Shown here piece by piece: positions 24,106 to 37,700 of a stretch of 64,000 bases of DNA. The number at the start of each line of letters is the position of its first letter. The stretch's first letter is position 1. The DNA lies in contig VZSR01001685.1 in assembly GCA_013398615.1 (NCBI GenBank), positions 47,737,657 to 47,801,656 of the forward strand. Direction: 5' to 3'. Under the pieces are notes generated by a model that did not search any database, had not been told where the DNA came from, and saw nothing but the letters and a program-made list of their open reading frames with translations. The stretch is from Brachypodius melanocephalos (lineage: Eukaryota > Chordata > Aves > Passeriformes > Pycnonotidae). The position numbers were made by a program, and so were the translations under genes.

Positions 24106-27100
24106 CTAGTCTGACAGAATGTGCACAAAGGACACTGGAAAGACCCCTTTCCTCTCTGGCTGTCCTTCGATGTGGCCAATCTGCAACACAGGAGAAGAAG
24201 GTACATATATACATATACATAGATAGATGTGCATGTGTACACACAGACTCCACAGACTGCATTCATTCAAAAGCAGCAGACCTGCTCACAGAGCCTCAGC
24301 AACTTCTTGGACAGTCTGAAGCAGACCTCAGTTAATATTTGAATTTGCGTAAAGGAACAAAACGAAAGCCTGAGCTTCTTTTGTCTGATAGGCAGATTTT
24401 CAGTAACATCTCTGCAAACCACTTATCTTAGTTAAGTGAATAAATCCTGAACATCTCACTGAAGGGAATTGTCTGCTATATTTGTGAAGTTATTTATGAT
24501 AATTTACATGTTTCACTTAATGTGGTAAAAGCCCAGCTGTTTTCTCATTGAATTAGTATCATACCAAATGATTTAGGTGCATACTAGTGTTTATAACAAA
24601 TCACAGTGTTTGATTAAGTGCCCTTCAGCTACAACTTCCTACATCTTTTACACAGTGATTATTTATAAAGAAATAGCTTATAAACTTATTCAAAGAGATT
24701 TAAAAAATGGAGTATCTTATATGAACTTTCCATGTTTAAAATGCATAATTATAAACAACTGTTGAATAGCACTGGAGCAGCAGCCCTAACTGACCACATA
24801 ACCCTCTTCTCACCCTGCTACAGTGCTGCTCATTACTTTGAGAATAATGGTGTACCTTCCTTCCTCTTCCAGAAGCTTACAAAATGGGAAGGGGAAATAT
24901 ACAGGGCTGGCCATTTCCTCTTGGAGAGCCAAAGTTTTGAAGCATATGAGTCAACAGCCTTTGTTTCCCTTCTCAGAAACACTCAGACTGGGGTGCTTCA
25001 TGGAACTTGCTGAACATGTCCCCAAGGGGCTTAAAAAGCCACTTCACAAAATAGATCCAGCAGAGAATGCAGCAGTAATCAGGGACTAGGTGATATGGGC
25101 AACACAAACACTTTTCACTGGGCACTGCTCTTTTGATATCAGCTCTGTAGTTGAAAATCTTCCACACTGACATGATGAGTGAGAAGAAAAAGTAGCTGGA
25201 AACAAAACAGTAAAGGTTGTGCTGCACTTAGATTAGGATATCACAGGCAACATTGGAATTAGAATTTGCTTGTCAGTCCAATGAAATCTGTCTCACTATC
25301 CCCAGTAATAATTCTTTGGCAGGGAAATATGATGTAGCAGGGCTTTAGGGACATGAGCTGGATTGTCAAGAAAGGCTGGAGCCTTTCTCAACCATGGGGT
25401 TGAGAAAAACCTGGTGTTAGCACTTGAACAATATGCAGTCCATAATAGGGGAAGTATGGTATGAAACTGGAATATGAGTGGGAAGAAGGGAAAGAAAATG
25501 TTATCTGCCCCTCATTTAAGAAGAAAACCATCAGCTTATAGTATCAATTACAAACTATTCTTTAGATTTCCAGCAACCCTTGTAGGTAGGTATAATTTAA
25601 CATTTTGGGTGAACTGAAGATAATTACACATCTCATTTTCATAGAGGATGTAATTTGTGAAATGGAGTAAGAATCACCACATCTTCATTTAATGAAAGGC
25701 TGTGTGCATTACAGAGAGGGACATGTGTAAATATGTGCTGTATAAGCCAGCAATAAAGCCAAACCTGGTGGGGCTGGTTCTAACACTCTCTCAGATGAAA
25801 GGGTTTTCTCTAATAGATGTTTAAGGGCTGGCTGTTAGCTCAGGCAAAAAGAAACCAAACAAAAATCAAAGCAAAACAAAAAGAAAGCCCACCATCTACA
25901 ATCAAAAATAAAGAAAAACCCTCCACATTTGGAAAAAGAGGCTTTCTTATAAAATTCATAAAGAAGTTATGTGGAACTGTAAAAGAGAAGGATACATACC
26001 CACCACTCTTGGTCCTCTTCACCAGTTACAATAATTACTTCTCCTTCAACAAATGTGAGTTCATCATCATTATCTGCCTGACAGTCATAAATGGTCTTCA
26101 CTCGCCTAACTTTGTTTTTCCCCTAAAAAATAGAATGAAGTTTGAGATGAAGGACATGAGGAACAGAAAAAAAACATATATTACATGAATTTTCCCTTTT
26201 AGTTGTGTTTTATTTTACAAGAAAGTGAAGACTATCAATTACTTTCCCTGCAATTAGGAATAAAGAAATCCAAAACCTCAGCTTCAACAAGGATACTAAA
26301 AAAATAAAATAAAAAGTTGCCTATGCAGTTGTAGGGTGGGGTTTTTTTCCCCTTAAGATTCAGAACTCCCAGCAGAATGTAATGTGTAGTGCTTAACATG
26401 TAGCCCTTAAGAGGGCTTAAGTAACCTCTGCTTCCTCTGGTGAACAAAGATTAAATAATGTCTTTACATTGTTCTAGTCTGCAAACACCCTCTTTTTTGT
26501 TTAATACATACTTCATCAAAAAACCCACCATGAACAGAAAATTAAATCCAGTTTCCTCTGAATGCTCCAAGAGAGGTAAGGACTGAGGAAAATGCTGCAT
26601 TGAAATCCCAGTATTCCTTACAGTTTTGATTTTGGATCTAGTGCAAAAATACAGTATTCTTTGATTTCAAATCTGCTTCCAGGACTGGAATTTTTTTTAA
26701 GCTATTTTTCCATCCAAATGTTAGCAAATTCTTACTAAAATTACCTTAATATCAGATGGCAGTACTATTTTCAGATGATAATTCACACTAGATAATCTCA
26801 CAGCTCTACCATTCTGAGTCCAAGTATTTTCTAGGTCATACTTTGCTGCATACTGCTAATTCATCTGAAAAAAGCCTCAGCCATGGACTCCTCCCCAAAC
26901 ATATGTTTCTTATGGCAGGGAAGATGACTTAAACGATTTCCAAATAGAGTAAGTAAGAAATATTCATAGCAAAACACTCTTGGCTACTTTATATTCCTGT
27001 ATTTTCATACCCACACCTCTTCAAAACCTACAGTTACTTCTTTTAACAGAAGTAATCAGATAACAAGAATGCAAAAAACCCAAGAAGAGCAGAAGGAGAT

Positions 27101-28208
27101 GAGAAGCAGAAGGGCTATGAAGGGAAAAGTCAGCAGGTTTAGAGGAATTTGAGCCAAAACTAACTTCACAGAGGAAATTTCCTAGGGAGTCTTTTCTTTG
27201 CCGTTACCTACCCACTTGAAATTCCTCCACGTTTTGGCAAAAAGAAAAAAAAAGAAAAAAAAATCCCTGCAGCTCAACAGCAGAATAGATACACTGAAAA
27301 AACCATTCCCACTAAACTTAAGGTACAGAAAAATAATAATTACAGCGGGATTTAAGGGAGAAAGCAGTTAACACAACATAAAACTGAAAAAAAACAAAAC
27401 CCATATTCAAGACAAATGTAGAGAAATACCTGAAGATCATATAAGATCAAGGGTTTTTTTCTACAGCAAAGGTTTGCCGCAGTGAGAAGTCACTTCAAAG
27501 AATGCTTCCTCTTTTCCTAAAAATATATTCATATAACTTAAACAAAAATCTCATCTAGCACTAGGACTGGAATTCAACAGGAATAGGTGCTTGGGGACAG
27601 TCCCACCTTTCAACTCCAGAGAATCTTTATAAACCAAGAGCACTCCCTCCCTATCAATCCTCCAGTGACGAAGGCAAGCAACTACTTCTGCAAGGTAAAA
27701 ACTGTCTTGTTCAATAAAAAGAATAAAGAAATTTAGATTCCTCTAAACTTAGAAAACTGCATGGAACTCAGCTAGTAAGTGCAGATGAAAAATGATGGTA
27801 ATTACTCTGGTTCCATCAGATTTTAACATTTTATTCCTTTCATGGAGAGCAGCAAAAAGAAGCCTTCAAGCTCAAGGTATATTTAATCATGGGAAGGTAT
27901 AAAAAAGGACGGATATGTAGAGAGCACATGTGTTCCAGAACACATGAATTTCGTTCATGTTCCAGAACTGTTCATGGCATTGGTGTGTAAAGCAATGGAA
28001 GCAATTCCAGGAAATGTAATCTAGAACTAAAAAACACTCACCACCGACTCCCTGTACCCAACAGAGCTTATCAACAAGAGATTTTATGCTTAAAACTGAA
28101 CAGTAATGAAATGCTGTGATCATTAATAATCCAATCATGCTCTTATTTACATTCAACTTTTTTTTTCTTTAAAAATGACTATTTTGTCTCCTTTATAGAA
28201 ACCAACAC

Positions 28209-28279
<71 letters not shown>

Positions 28280-28692
28280 CACACAAACACACAAACACAC
28301 ACAAGAATGCTCAGGTGCTCAGTATGATTTCAGGAGCACTCAGTGCAGGTGTTGTTTCTCTAAAAATATCCTTTAAAATCCTTATAAATTATCAGCATTG
28401 GAATTTTTAGATTATATTTATAAACAATTAATTTTGTAAAACTACCAATAAAACCCCCCTATGCTTCTCTCTTTAGTGGCTAAATAGTCAAGCCCAGGCT
28501 GCTGTCATGGGTGTCACTGCTCACTGGCATGAAGCATTTCACCAGCTTTGTGCAGAGGATACAGCCAGAGGATGAAAACGGAGACAGGATACATTTTAGA
28601 GGAATTCTTACACATTATCACTTGAGCAAAAGAGGCTGCATTGAACACAAACAGATACAAGTGAGCATGCAAAGATGTGCAAAAACCTGGTG

Positions 28693-28723
<31 letters not shown>

Positions 28724-31700
28724 CTGGGAAGATATAGAATGGCTTTGATCACTGCACAGCAGCAGAACTATGTAATATACTGCACATGTGAAAATGGCTG
28801 AGTTTAGAAAACAAAGAACCTTTCATCAGAATTTTTCTGTATACAGTATGGTGACAGTTTAAAAAAAGCTAAAAGTAACCAAACTAAACAGGTAATCCAT
28901 TATTTGCTTTCTTTTCTTCTTTAATAAAGTGAAAAGTAGCTGAGAATGACCAGCATAATTTGCCTGCTTATATTTAAAAGTACCTAAGTAAACAAACACT
29001 TTTTGATCAGATCCCTGTAACACTTAAATTCCAGAAAACTCAGGAAGCCCAAGCAACAACTCTGTTGTCTTCAGTTCAGACAGGAGCTTACAGGCAAGTC
29101 CATGCCAGAAGCCAAGCAGAATGATGGCTCCAGAGGGCTCTTCCTCAGACAAGCACAAGACAGAAACTCAGCCTCTGCTTTCACTGTTTCACTAGAATGA
29201 AATCTTATTTCCTTTTTACATAAGTGCTTTGCATGGCCAATCTGACAAACAAAGCCATCTCCCTTTTGATGTATTCTTCATGATGAATCTCAAGAGAGCT
29301 CTGGAGTTTCACAGCTATCTCAATCTACATATGCATTAAGAATCCTCTCTTGGAAATTGTACTGGTTAGAAAGATGAACAGCAAGATAAATTGGGGGTTG
29401 GAATGAAGTTAAAGTTCCAGATCTACTGCTACACACCATGCAGCAATGTCAATTTTGCCACTTCATCAATACACGTGAACCTACACTAACACAATTAAGT
29501 ACATCAACATTAAATACTCACAACAGGGATATTGACTATTTTGTCAAAATTTACTTTAAATTTTGCATCTATTGACAACAGGTGCTAACACCCCTTCTTA
29601 AAGCTTACTAAGTCAAATATATAAATACTCTAGCAGTCTAAGGCACACAGACCAATGACCAAAAACAACAGAGAAAACCATCAACTCATTCATAGCTGTG
29701 ATTGGCATAGATATAATAAATACATAAATCCCAATAAATCAAAATACACTGTCATGCTTCCAAGGTTATTGTTTTATGTTGCAAGTATTTGTTTGAGCAT
29801 GCAAGAGGCCCTGAAAACCTCCAACATTTGCTGAAGTTGCTCTGGGGCACAAAAAGAGCCCCTCATTCCCTACCTCAGCCCATAGCTTTATGTTGCCTTG
29901 AGTGCATTGCTCAAGGGTGCACAGGAAGTCCTACAATAACTTCAAAGCCTTCCATGGATATTTCCAAGGAGCTGGAGTAATACCTACCATATTTATTTTC
30001 CTGGGAAGTGGCACAGGGGTTTCTGGCAGGGTGTGTGTTATGTCATTAGACTCTTCAGATGCTTGCCTTTGGACGGTGTCTCTGGATTGTACGTTTGGAG
30101 AAAGATCTGTGGAGTGAGATTTTTGATTTGCCTCTGAGGGCTGAAGCTTCGATGCTGCTTCTCCACCTTGAGTTTTAGCCAACAGGTCTCCTAGCTGAGG
30201 TTTTGGAGGAAGGTCCTTCATTTGTGGCTTTGGAGGTAAGTCTCCAAGCTGTGGTTTTGGTGGCAAGTCTCCTAGTTGAGGTTTTGGGGGTAGTTCTCCA
30301 GGCTTTGGGGGTAAATCTCCCACTTGAGGTTTCTGAGTTAATTCCAGAGGCAGAGGCTTTGGGGGCAAGTCTCCAGGCTGTGGTTTCTGTGGTATATCGA
30401 TGGACAGTGAGGGCTTCTGAAACATTTCCATGTGCTGATGGGATTTATCTATTGAAAGATGATGACTGGTTTCTATTTTTCTTAGTGCCACTAAAACAAA
30501 AAAAGCAAAAAGATGTTTTCCACAATCTTAATATTTTAATATTAAAGAAGTCAGCCATATATCAAGACTGCAATTGTGTCAACAATCACAAGGTCACTCA
30601 GCCCCATAACTGCCCCTAAGTCCTCCTAGTCTATGACAAAAACAAGATAATACAACTTTACATAACCCTCATTCACTGAGGTCTCATTTAATTGCTCCTC
30701 CTGGAGGCCAGCAGTGCTTATTCCAATAGCTATTAGATGTCAATTCATAGATTATTTACTTAAAATGAAATAAAGTCAACACTTCTTGGACCTAAACCAA
30801 AAAGTATGAAATATAATAAAAGACTTTGCAAAACCACCTATAGACCAATTGGTATGACTGCAATAAAATTTCTTGTTAATGACAACTTTTCACATATACA
30901 GTTGAATTCCATACAAAAACCCCACCTGACTCTCAGGAGTAGTACCTGTAAAATCTCTCAGAAGAGAGAGAGTGAGCACATATATCTATCTATGCAGTGT
31001 GTAGAAAATACTGTACTATAGGAATTCACACTAAAAATAAAAAAATAAATCATTGTATATATTTACAATTTAGTAAAGATGAAAAGTTTTAAAATGTGTA
31101 TTTTGCAGATTTGATGGAAGGAAATTGAAACTAGATTTTCAGATAGTTCTTTTTCTCAGTCTCATCTAGTGATTTTACTTCCTAGCTCCCTAAGAAAACC
31201 CAATTGAAATCTACCTAATAAACAAAACCATTAGTACACACAGAAACCCACCAACCCACAACCTCCCAAATCAAATAACCCTAATGTTAAAACAGATGAA
31301 GGGGGACAAGAGAGAAAAAATTTACAACCTGTGATGAAAGCAACACATTTTGACCAGAACAAACAATTTCCTATTGCATTCAGCACTATTTTAGTATCAT
31401 ATTGTACGAGCCAAAAAAGTGGCCTGACATTTGACTATGAAAACAACAACACTCTCTCTGGATATCACCCACTTTAATAACATTTGCATGATACATTTAT
31501 GGTTACTTATAACAAAGTATAACAAAGTATATGGTTACTTATGACAAATTTATTACAAAAACCAAACCAAACAAAACAAAACAACAAAACCCCCCCAACC
31601 CCCTCCAAACCAAACAAATAAAAACAACAACAAAACACCCCAAATCAAACCCATTTGCATAGTTTCCATGAAAGAAACTGTATAATTACTATCAGATGTC

Positions 31701-34700
31701 TCATTTTCAAAAAAAAGTCTTTGTTGATCCCTTTATATGGCTGTGGGCTGTGTCCTAGGCTTACCTCGCAGCAAATGTGAACACACTGATCATCCATGTG
31801 GGTTTGAGATGTAAGCAAATTATATGAAAAACCGTGATAGCAGCCCTTATCTAAGTGCTTTGGTTTGGCCCTTCTTAAATCTTCACCTAAATAATTTTAA
31901 ATCAAAGAAGTGTTGACTTCCTTCACAGTGCCACCCTAGTGCATCATTGGTGCCTCTTTCAAAAGCTAACATGTCAGAATAATTGTAATTTAATAAAGTT
32001 GAAAATTTACGCTTGCTTCTTCTGTTAAAAATTATTTGCACTCTCAATTTCAGACATCTGGCTTCAGAATTTTGGACAAGCAGCATTTTCTGATCTTTGT
32101 GGCTCCATTGTGATCATCCACTAATACAGATATATTTTTGATGGATCATATATTCAGATGGAATACTCTGAAGTAGTTCTACTTTCTACTTTATAGTCAA
32201 CTGCTGCAACAACTCAAATAAATGAAATAAAACCTACTATCAAGAAATTGGACTTGGAGATATTAAGGGAAACAAAATTACCAATGAGAGTGCTCTAGGA
32301 TAGAAGCAGAAGCCCAGAGAAGTTGTCCACGGAGATACTCAAAATGTGATTGGACATGGCCTTGAGCAACCTGCTCTCACTGGCCCTGCTCTGAGTGCTG
32401 GACTGGACCACAAGACCTCCTGAGGCCTCCTCTGCCTTCAATTAGTTCATGATTTATTTTTTTTCCTCCCTGGGTGTATCTTTTTCAGTTTAATAAAAGC
32501 CTTCCCCATCTTCCAAAATCCTTTCAGTTTGGTGAAGCTTTCATGGTTTGTGGCACTTCAGAAATAAAATTTTTGCTGAAAAGATCCATATATTTAAAAC
32601 AAATATCTACTTTCACCCACATTTAAAAAGTGCCATTATGAGAACAGCCACAAAGAGATCTCTTACCTTTCTGAGGTAGTTTGGGAAGAACTCTAGGGCC
32701 AAGGGCAGTCTTTGCAGTCCCAGTGCTAAATCAACAGGTGAGAATTATTAGTGCTTACAGCCATTATAAAATATACTTATTTCTTATTTTCCCCCTTTAC
32801 ATATCCATAAATAAAAATGCCCCCAAAATCCACATTGATTTTGCCCCCTGTGTATAATCATTTTGTCTGTGGATAAATCCCAAAACTCAAAGCATTGTTA
32901 ATAGTTAATTGGGGTTTTTTTTCAGAGAAAAAGACATACAAAGCCTACACAGCTTCAATGTTATGGGGCAGATATATTGTATGAACTATGGCAGATGCAG
33001 AATGTACTCTGAAAATAGGTGAAGCTGAAAGACCAACTCTGTGGGCAGATTCTGAGCATTAAGAAAAATTTGCTCTTCAATATAATTATACTGAAACATA
33101 CAAAACATAATCTATGCTTTATGCAGAGATTCAGTGAAGTTTTCCAGGACTGAGCCTATGCCTTGTAGCCTCCTGCACATGTATGATATTGTATCACATA
33201 CACACTCTGCTGAAGGAGGAGACAAGGTCTCTACTACTCTCAGGAAATACTGATGATTGTGGGAAAACAACATGCTTTACTCTGTCAACCTGTATTACAC
33301 ATATGTTAGCTATTCCCATCAAAGTTCTTCCTCTAAAACTACACCTAAGTCCCTTTTATAGAAAATGAATGTGGAAGAAGAGAAGAAAGCAAATCAATTT
33401 AAGGCATAAAAATATAACAATACATAAAAAATCAGTATCAGCTCAAAATAATGACTCAAAAAACAAGGAAAAAAGAAAAATGAGCGAGAAAGTTGCCAGT
33501 GTATGTTCAACAGAGCAGAGACTCTTCTGAATCAACTACCTTGATTCTGGTATTGTTTGTCTCTGCAGCCAACGTTTCAAATAAGCATGATGAAACAATT
33601 TTAATTTCTAGCTGTTTTGTAAATAGCAAAAATACATTATGACATGAAGCTGAAAGAACAGCCAAGCTCAATCTTGATTCAATAAATCACAGAATCATAG
33701 AATATCCTGAATTGGAAGGGGCCCACCAAGATCATCAAAGCCCAGCTCCTACCTCAGCCTCTCTAATGCCATGGAGTACAAAGATCACACTTTTACCCTT
33801 GTCTGACAAGAATCTGGGATGGGGCCAGCTCTCTGTTCTGTGGAACACTACCACTTTTTCCCTGAATGCCCAGTGCCAGCTGGATGGATTCAGCAAGTGT
33901 GGGAAGCCAGCTGTGCTACCACCAACAGATCCAACTCTGTCCTGACACGGCAGATCACAGTCTGGGGGTGTCCAGAAACTCTTCCTACACATCTCCTGCT
34001 GTACCCTGTCTGAGGTTACACACCCAACCCCAGGCACAGCCCATCCCACACACTTGTGGTCATGCAAGGCTGTGTGTGTGCCTGAGGCAGGTGCTTATTT
34101 GAATTACCATGCTCTGAACCTCAGGACTTTGGAATCCTTTGCTACTCCTCTGTAGACAGAAGAGTAGCAAACTCTAAGTGACAGCAATGTATGGCTGTCC
34201 TTACTGCTCCAGCTGTTGAAAAAGACATTTGTAATGGACAGAGCTGATGAACTACAAGCTAAAAGCAGTTTGTGTTACTGCAGCCTGTGTGGCAGCACAG
34301 AAGCTGACACAGTGGAAAATAGCTAAACTGGAAGACTGAGATGAACCCTCTCTCTTACAGAGCCATCTTCGATGCCAGCCTGTACCCAGAGCGACACTGA
34401 TGCTACAGGCAGGACACCTCACACTGGAGTAGATAAAATGAAATGCCAGGAGACATGAAAATGAAACTTTTGTCTTGCTGGACTGTGGTCTGAGGCAGCA
34501 TTCCCCAGCTGGGAGAGCACTTCTGTAGGAGCAGCAGATAGATTCGGGTACAAGCCATTCCGTCCATCCTGCTCAAAGGATGGATTGTGCATGGACAGAG
34601 AGGAACAAAGCGTAGGAGGCTCAGTGCAGCCAAAGTATTTGTACGCTAGTAAGGCATCCAGAAAACTAATGAAGAAACATAGCCAGGATTTTATTTCCTA

Positions 34701-37700
34701 TGAAAGGCTTTTCTTTTCTAATTTACAATTTAGTTATATTTATTTAAATTTTCATCTTTGCCTTCATATATGCAGATTTTACCTTGACTGCTGAGACATC
34801 CCCTCAAACTTGTTTGCAGCCTTAGTTGAAGGCGGGCCTAAATCATTACCTGAGGTGAAAAAAATGACAATTAAAAAAAAATCATTAGGATAACTGAAAT
34901 ATAATCAGTAGAGGATGAAATTTAAAGCAAAACATGTGATACTCTATGCATCTTCTATGCAAATATCTAAAAGATCATTTATAAATTTATTCTTTATTAA
35001 CAATTTTGCAGCTGAAAAAGCAGGAGGGACCAAAATAATCCAAGATGACCTTTCATATAACACATTTTTAAACAATTCACTGGTAGCTCTCATCTCCTGG
35101 CAAGGGAAGATTGAATGACATTGCTGTAGGGCATTTGTTTTGAAATAGTGTTTCAATTTTCTCTGTAGAGAAGGAGATATAGCAGGCCAGTATCAGATAA
35201 ATTTATCACAGATGTTTGCATTTTGCACTGTGAGGCACGTCTTTTTAAAACCACCATGAATGTGATTCACAAAACATTAAATTTCTAAGGATTGATATTT
35301 TATCCTATGTAAAGAACAGCCTTTACTGATTTAGTGACTAAGGGTATACAGAATTCTGTCAAAAGGCAGCAAAATCCAAACCCAAGTGCTCTGGACTCCT
35401 TCAGCAGAAAGCTTCTCTTCATCAGCAATCACCATTTTCAAGGTATAATGACACCAAATCATTTGTTTTAGTGCCCTTTCATCCCCCTTTGCCTCTCCTT
35501 TTACAGCACATCTTAATCTCAGAACCAGCTTCAACAACCATTAATAAATTTTATCATTGAAAGAGATGCAAAATGACATTTAATGATCCAAGAACACAAA
35601 ATACTTCTCATTCAAAAGAATGACACATTTTTCTAAATACCATTCTTGGCGCATTGATGTCTAAATGAAACAGCAGAAGAAGCTCATGCTGTGCCTTGCT
35701 AAAAATATGATTGTGTTTAAAAGTGGTGCAAAAAAGGAACTAAGGTGAAACAGCAAACATGTAGATCCTATGGATAAAGGAAGGAAAAATTTCTCATAGT
35801 TGCTATGGAAATATAAAATAATCTAAATGACATTTTTAGAACATCTTTGAATAGTAACTCAATTTGCTTAGACATAAGCAAAGGATTGCTCTGTTTGAAA
35901 CTTCAATTAATGCACAGATTAGAAGACAAATGCTGAAATTCAACATAGCAAGTAATACAACAATACAGGAGAAAGCTTCTGAAAGGAAAAGCAGTGAACA
36001 TCTGACAATATCCTTAAGCAAAAAACCCACAAAGGCAGATACAAGAAACTCCCTCTTTTATAAACACAAAATTTAATACTTGCTTAAAAATCCAAATGGA
36101 CTTTGAAACAAGCTTTTGTACAGATCTCAGCTAAAAAAATGGGGAGAAGAGGCCCTTCTTCCATCCACTGAATTTTAGCTTGCCCTGAAAAGCAGTGAAG
36201 AGACAGGAAAAGCAATATTCTTCTCTAGCCCTCCTCTGACAAGGTGCTTTACTGCTACGGGCTTCTTCATCTTCAACTGCACACCTGCAACTTTCCTGTA
36301 TTTTCTTCTTCCTTTATCTGCTGCCTAAGGTGTTTAAGAAAGAGTTGGCAACTGCTTAGCATCTAATCCTATCACACCTTTTATGCTACTAGTGCTATGT
36401 TATATATACAGTATTCTGGTATATGGTACTTTAGGTGCTGTTTTGGACATAACTATTTGGGATTTTTTACATATTTAAAGTTCAAGCTCTTCAAAATGTC
36501 TTTAGTACCTCTGAAAAAGTACAGGGCTGTTAGACTCCAGAAGACAGGAATAATTTTTTTTCATATCCCAGACCTCTGAGAAGTAGAGAACTGAAAAGAT
36601 TCCATTATTTTTATTGCTTGAGAAAAAGTCTTTTCTTTTCATTGGACTCTACACTTTTTTCACATTGAATCCTAGATTAAATCACACATGAAGACTACAT
36701 GATTTACTATATTTAACTTAATTTGCTGAAAAAAATGGTGCTTTTAGGCTAGTAATTGTGTGTTTGTACTAGAATAGAGAGGATTCTCTTAAGGTACAAG
36801 TAGTTTATAGATGATGCACCTATGTAAGCACTGGATTCCAGCTAAAAAATGTACAGATTCATGGAAATCCTGCCACCAAGACTAAAATCACAGAAAATTA
36901 CATGGGCCTGACATTTATAGCTACCAAGAGAACTTGACTGCATAGAGCAATGTTTATTCAAAAGAGGAAGAATCTGAGTAGTCTGGAAAATAGTTTACAA
37001 AAAGCATCTGTCAGAAAGGTATCCTGGTAAAAAAAAAAAAAAAAAAGTTAAAATGCAGTTCTTGTGTAACTTCTGCTGGTAGCAGGATGCCAACCTATCA
37101 GTCTTTGTGTATGTACAGACAACATCACAAGAGCCAAATACATATTAAGACAACACATTCCCACCAGCGAGGTGTGGACACTCGACAGCAGAGGCGTGGC
37201 CCAGAGCCCAAGGAGTGACTCCTGTGGCAGCTGTGACACCTGCACAGACACAGTGGGGTCTGGGGGCCCCAAAGCTGTGTCCCTGCAGCTGGTTCCTGAG
37301 CTGGGCACAGCAGCAGCAGCAGGAGGGGCAGAGGCACAGGCAAAGGCAGAGGAGAGCAGTGGCTGAGGGGCCGGGGTGAGGGCAGAGCCTGGGCAGCTAT
37401 GGCAGAGACAGGGAGGCAGTGGAGGAGATGGGATTGGGCCCCAGGGGAGCAGGGAGGATTTTCAGCTTTCTCAAGTGAGACTTGGCTGCAGCAGCCTGGA
37501 AGGCAGAGTGACAGAAGATAGAACTGCTGATTTATCTGAGCTGACATTCCATCAAGCTGCAATCATTGGAAAGCAAGCACCAGGTAAAAAGAAACCAAAG
37601 ATCATATATCAGCCATCATAAAGGTTTTCCCCTGCCCTTTTGTTTTGCATTTCAAAACTCACCCCAAGGAATTGGGCCCTTATTCTGGGGTCCATGAGGT

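Noticed and set aside
28205..28303. Regular repeats that might suggest a CRISPR-like array
   Set aside because: A simple CA dinucleotide microsatellite in a eukaryotic intron. There are no unique spacers and no cas genes.
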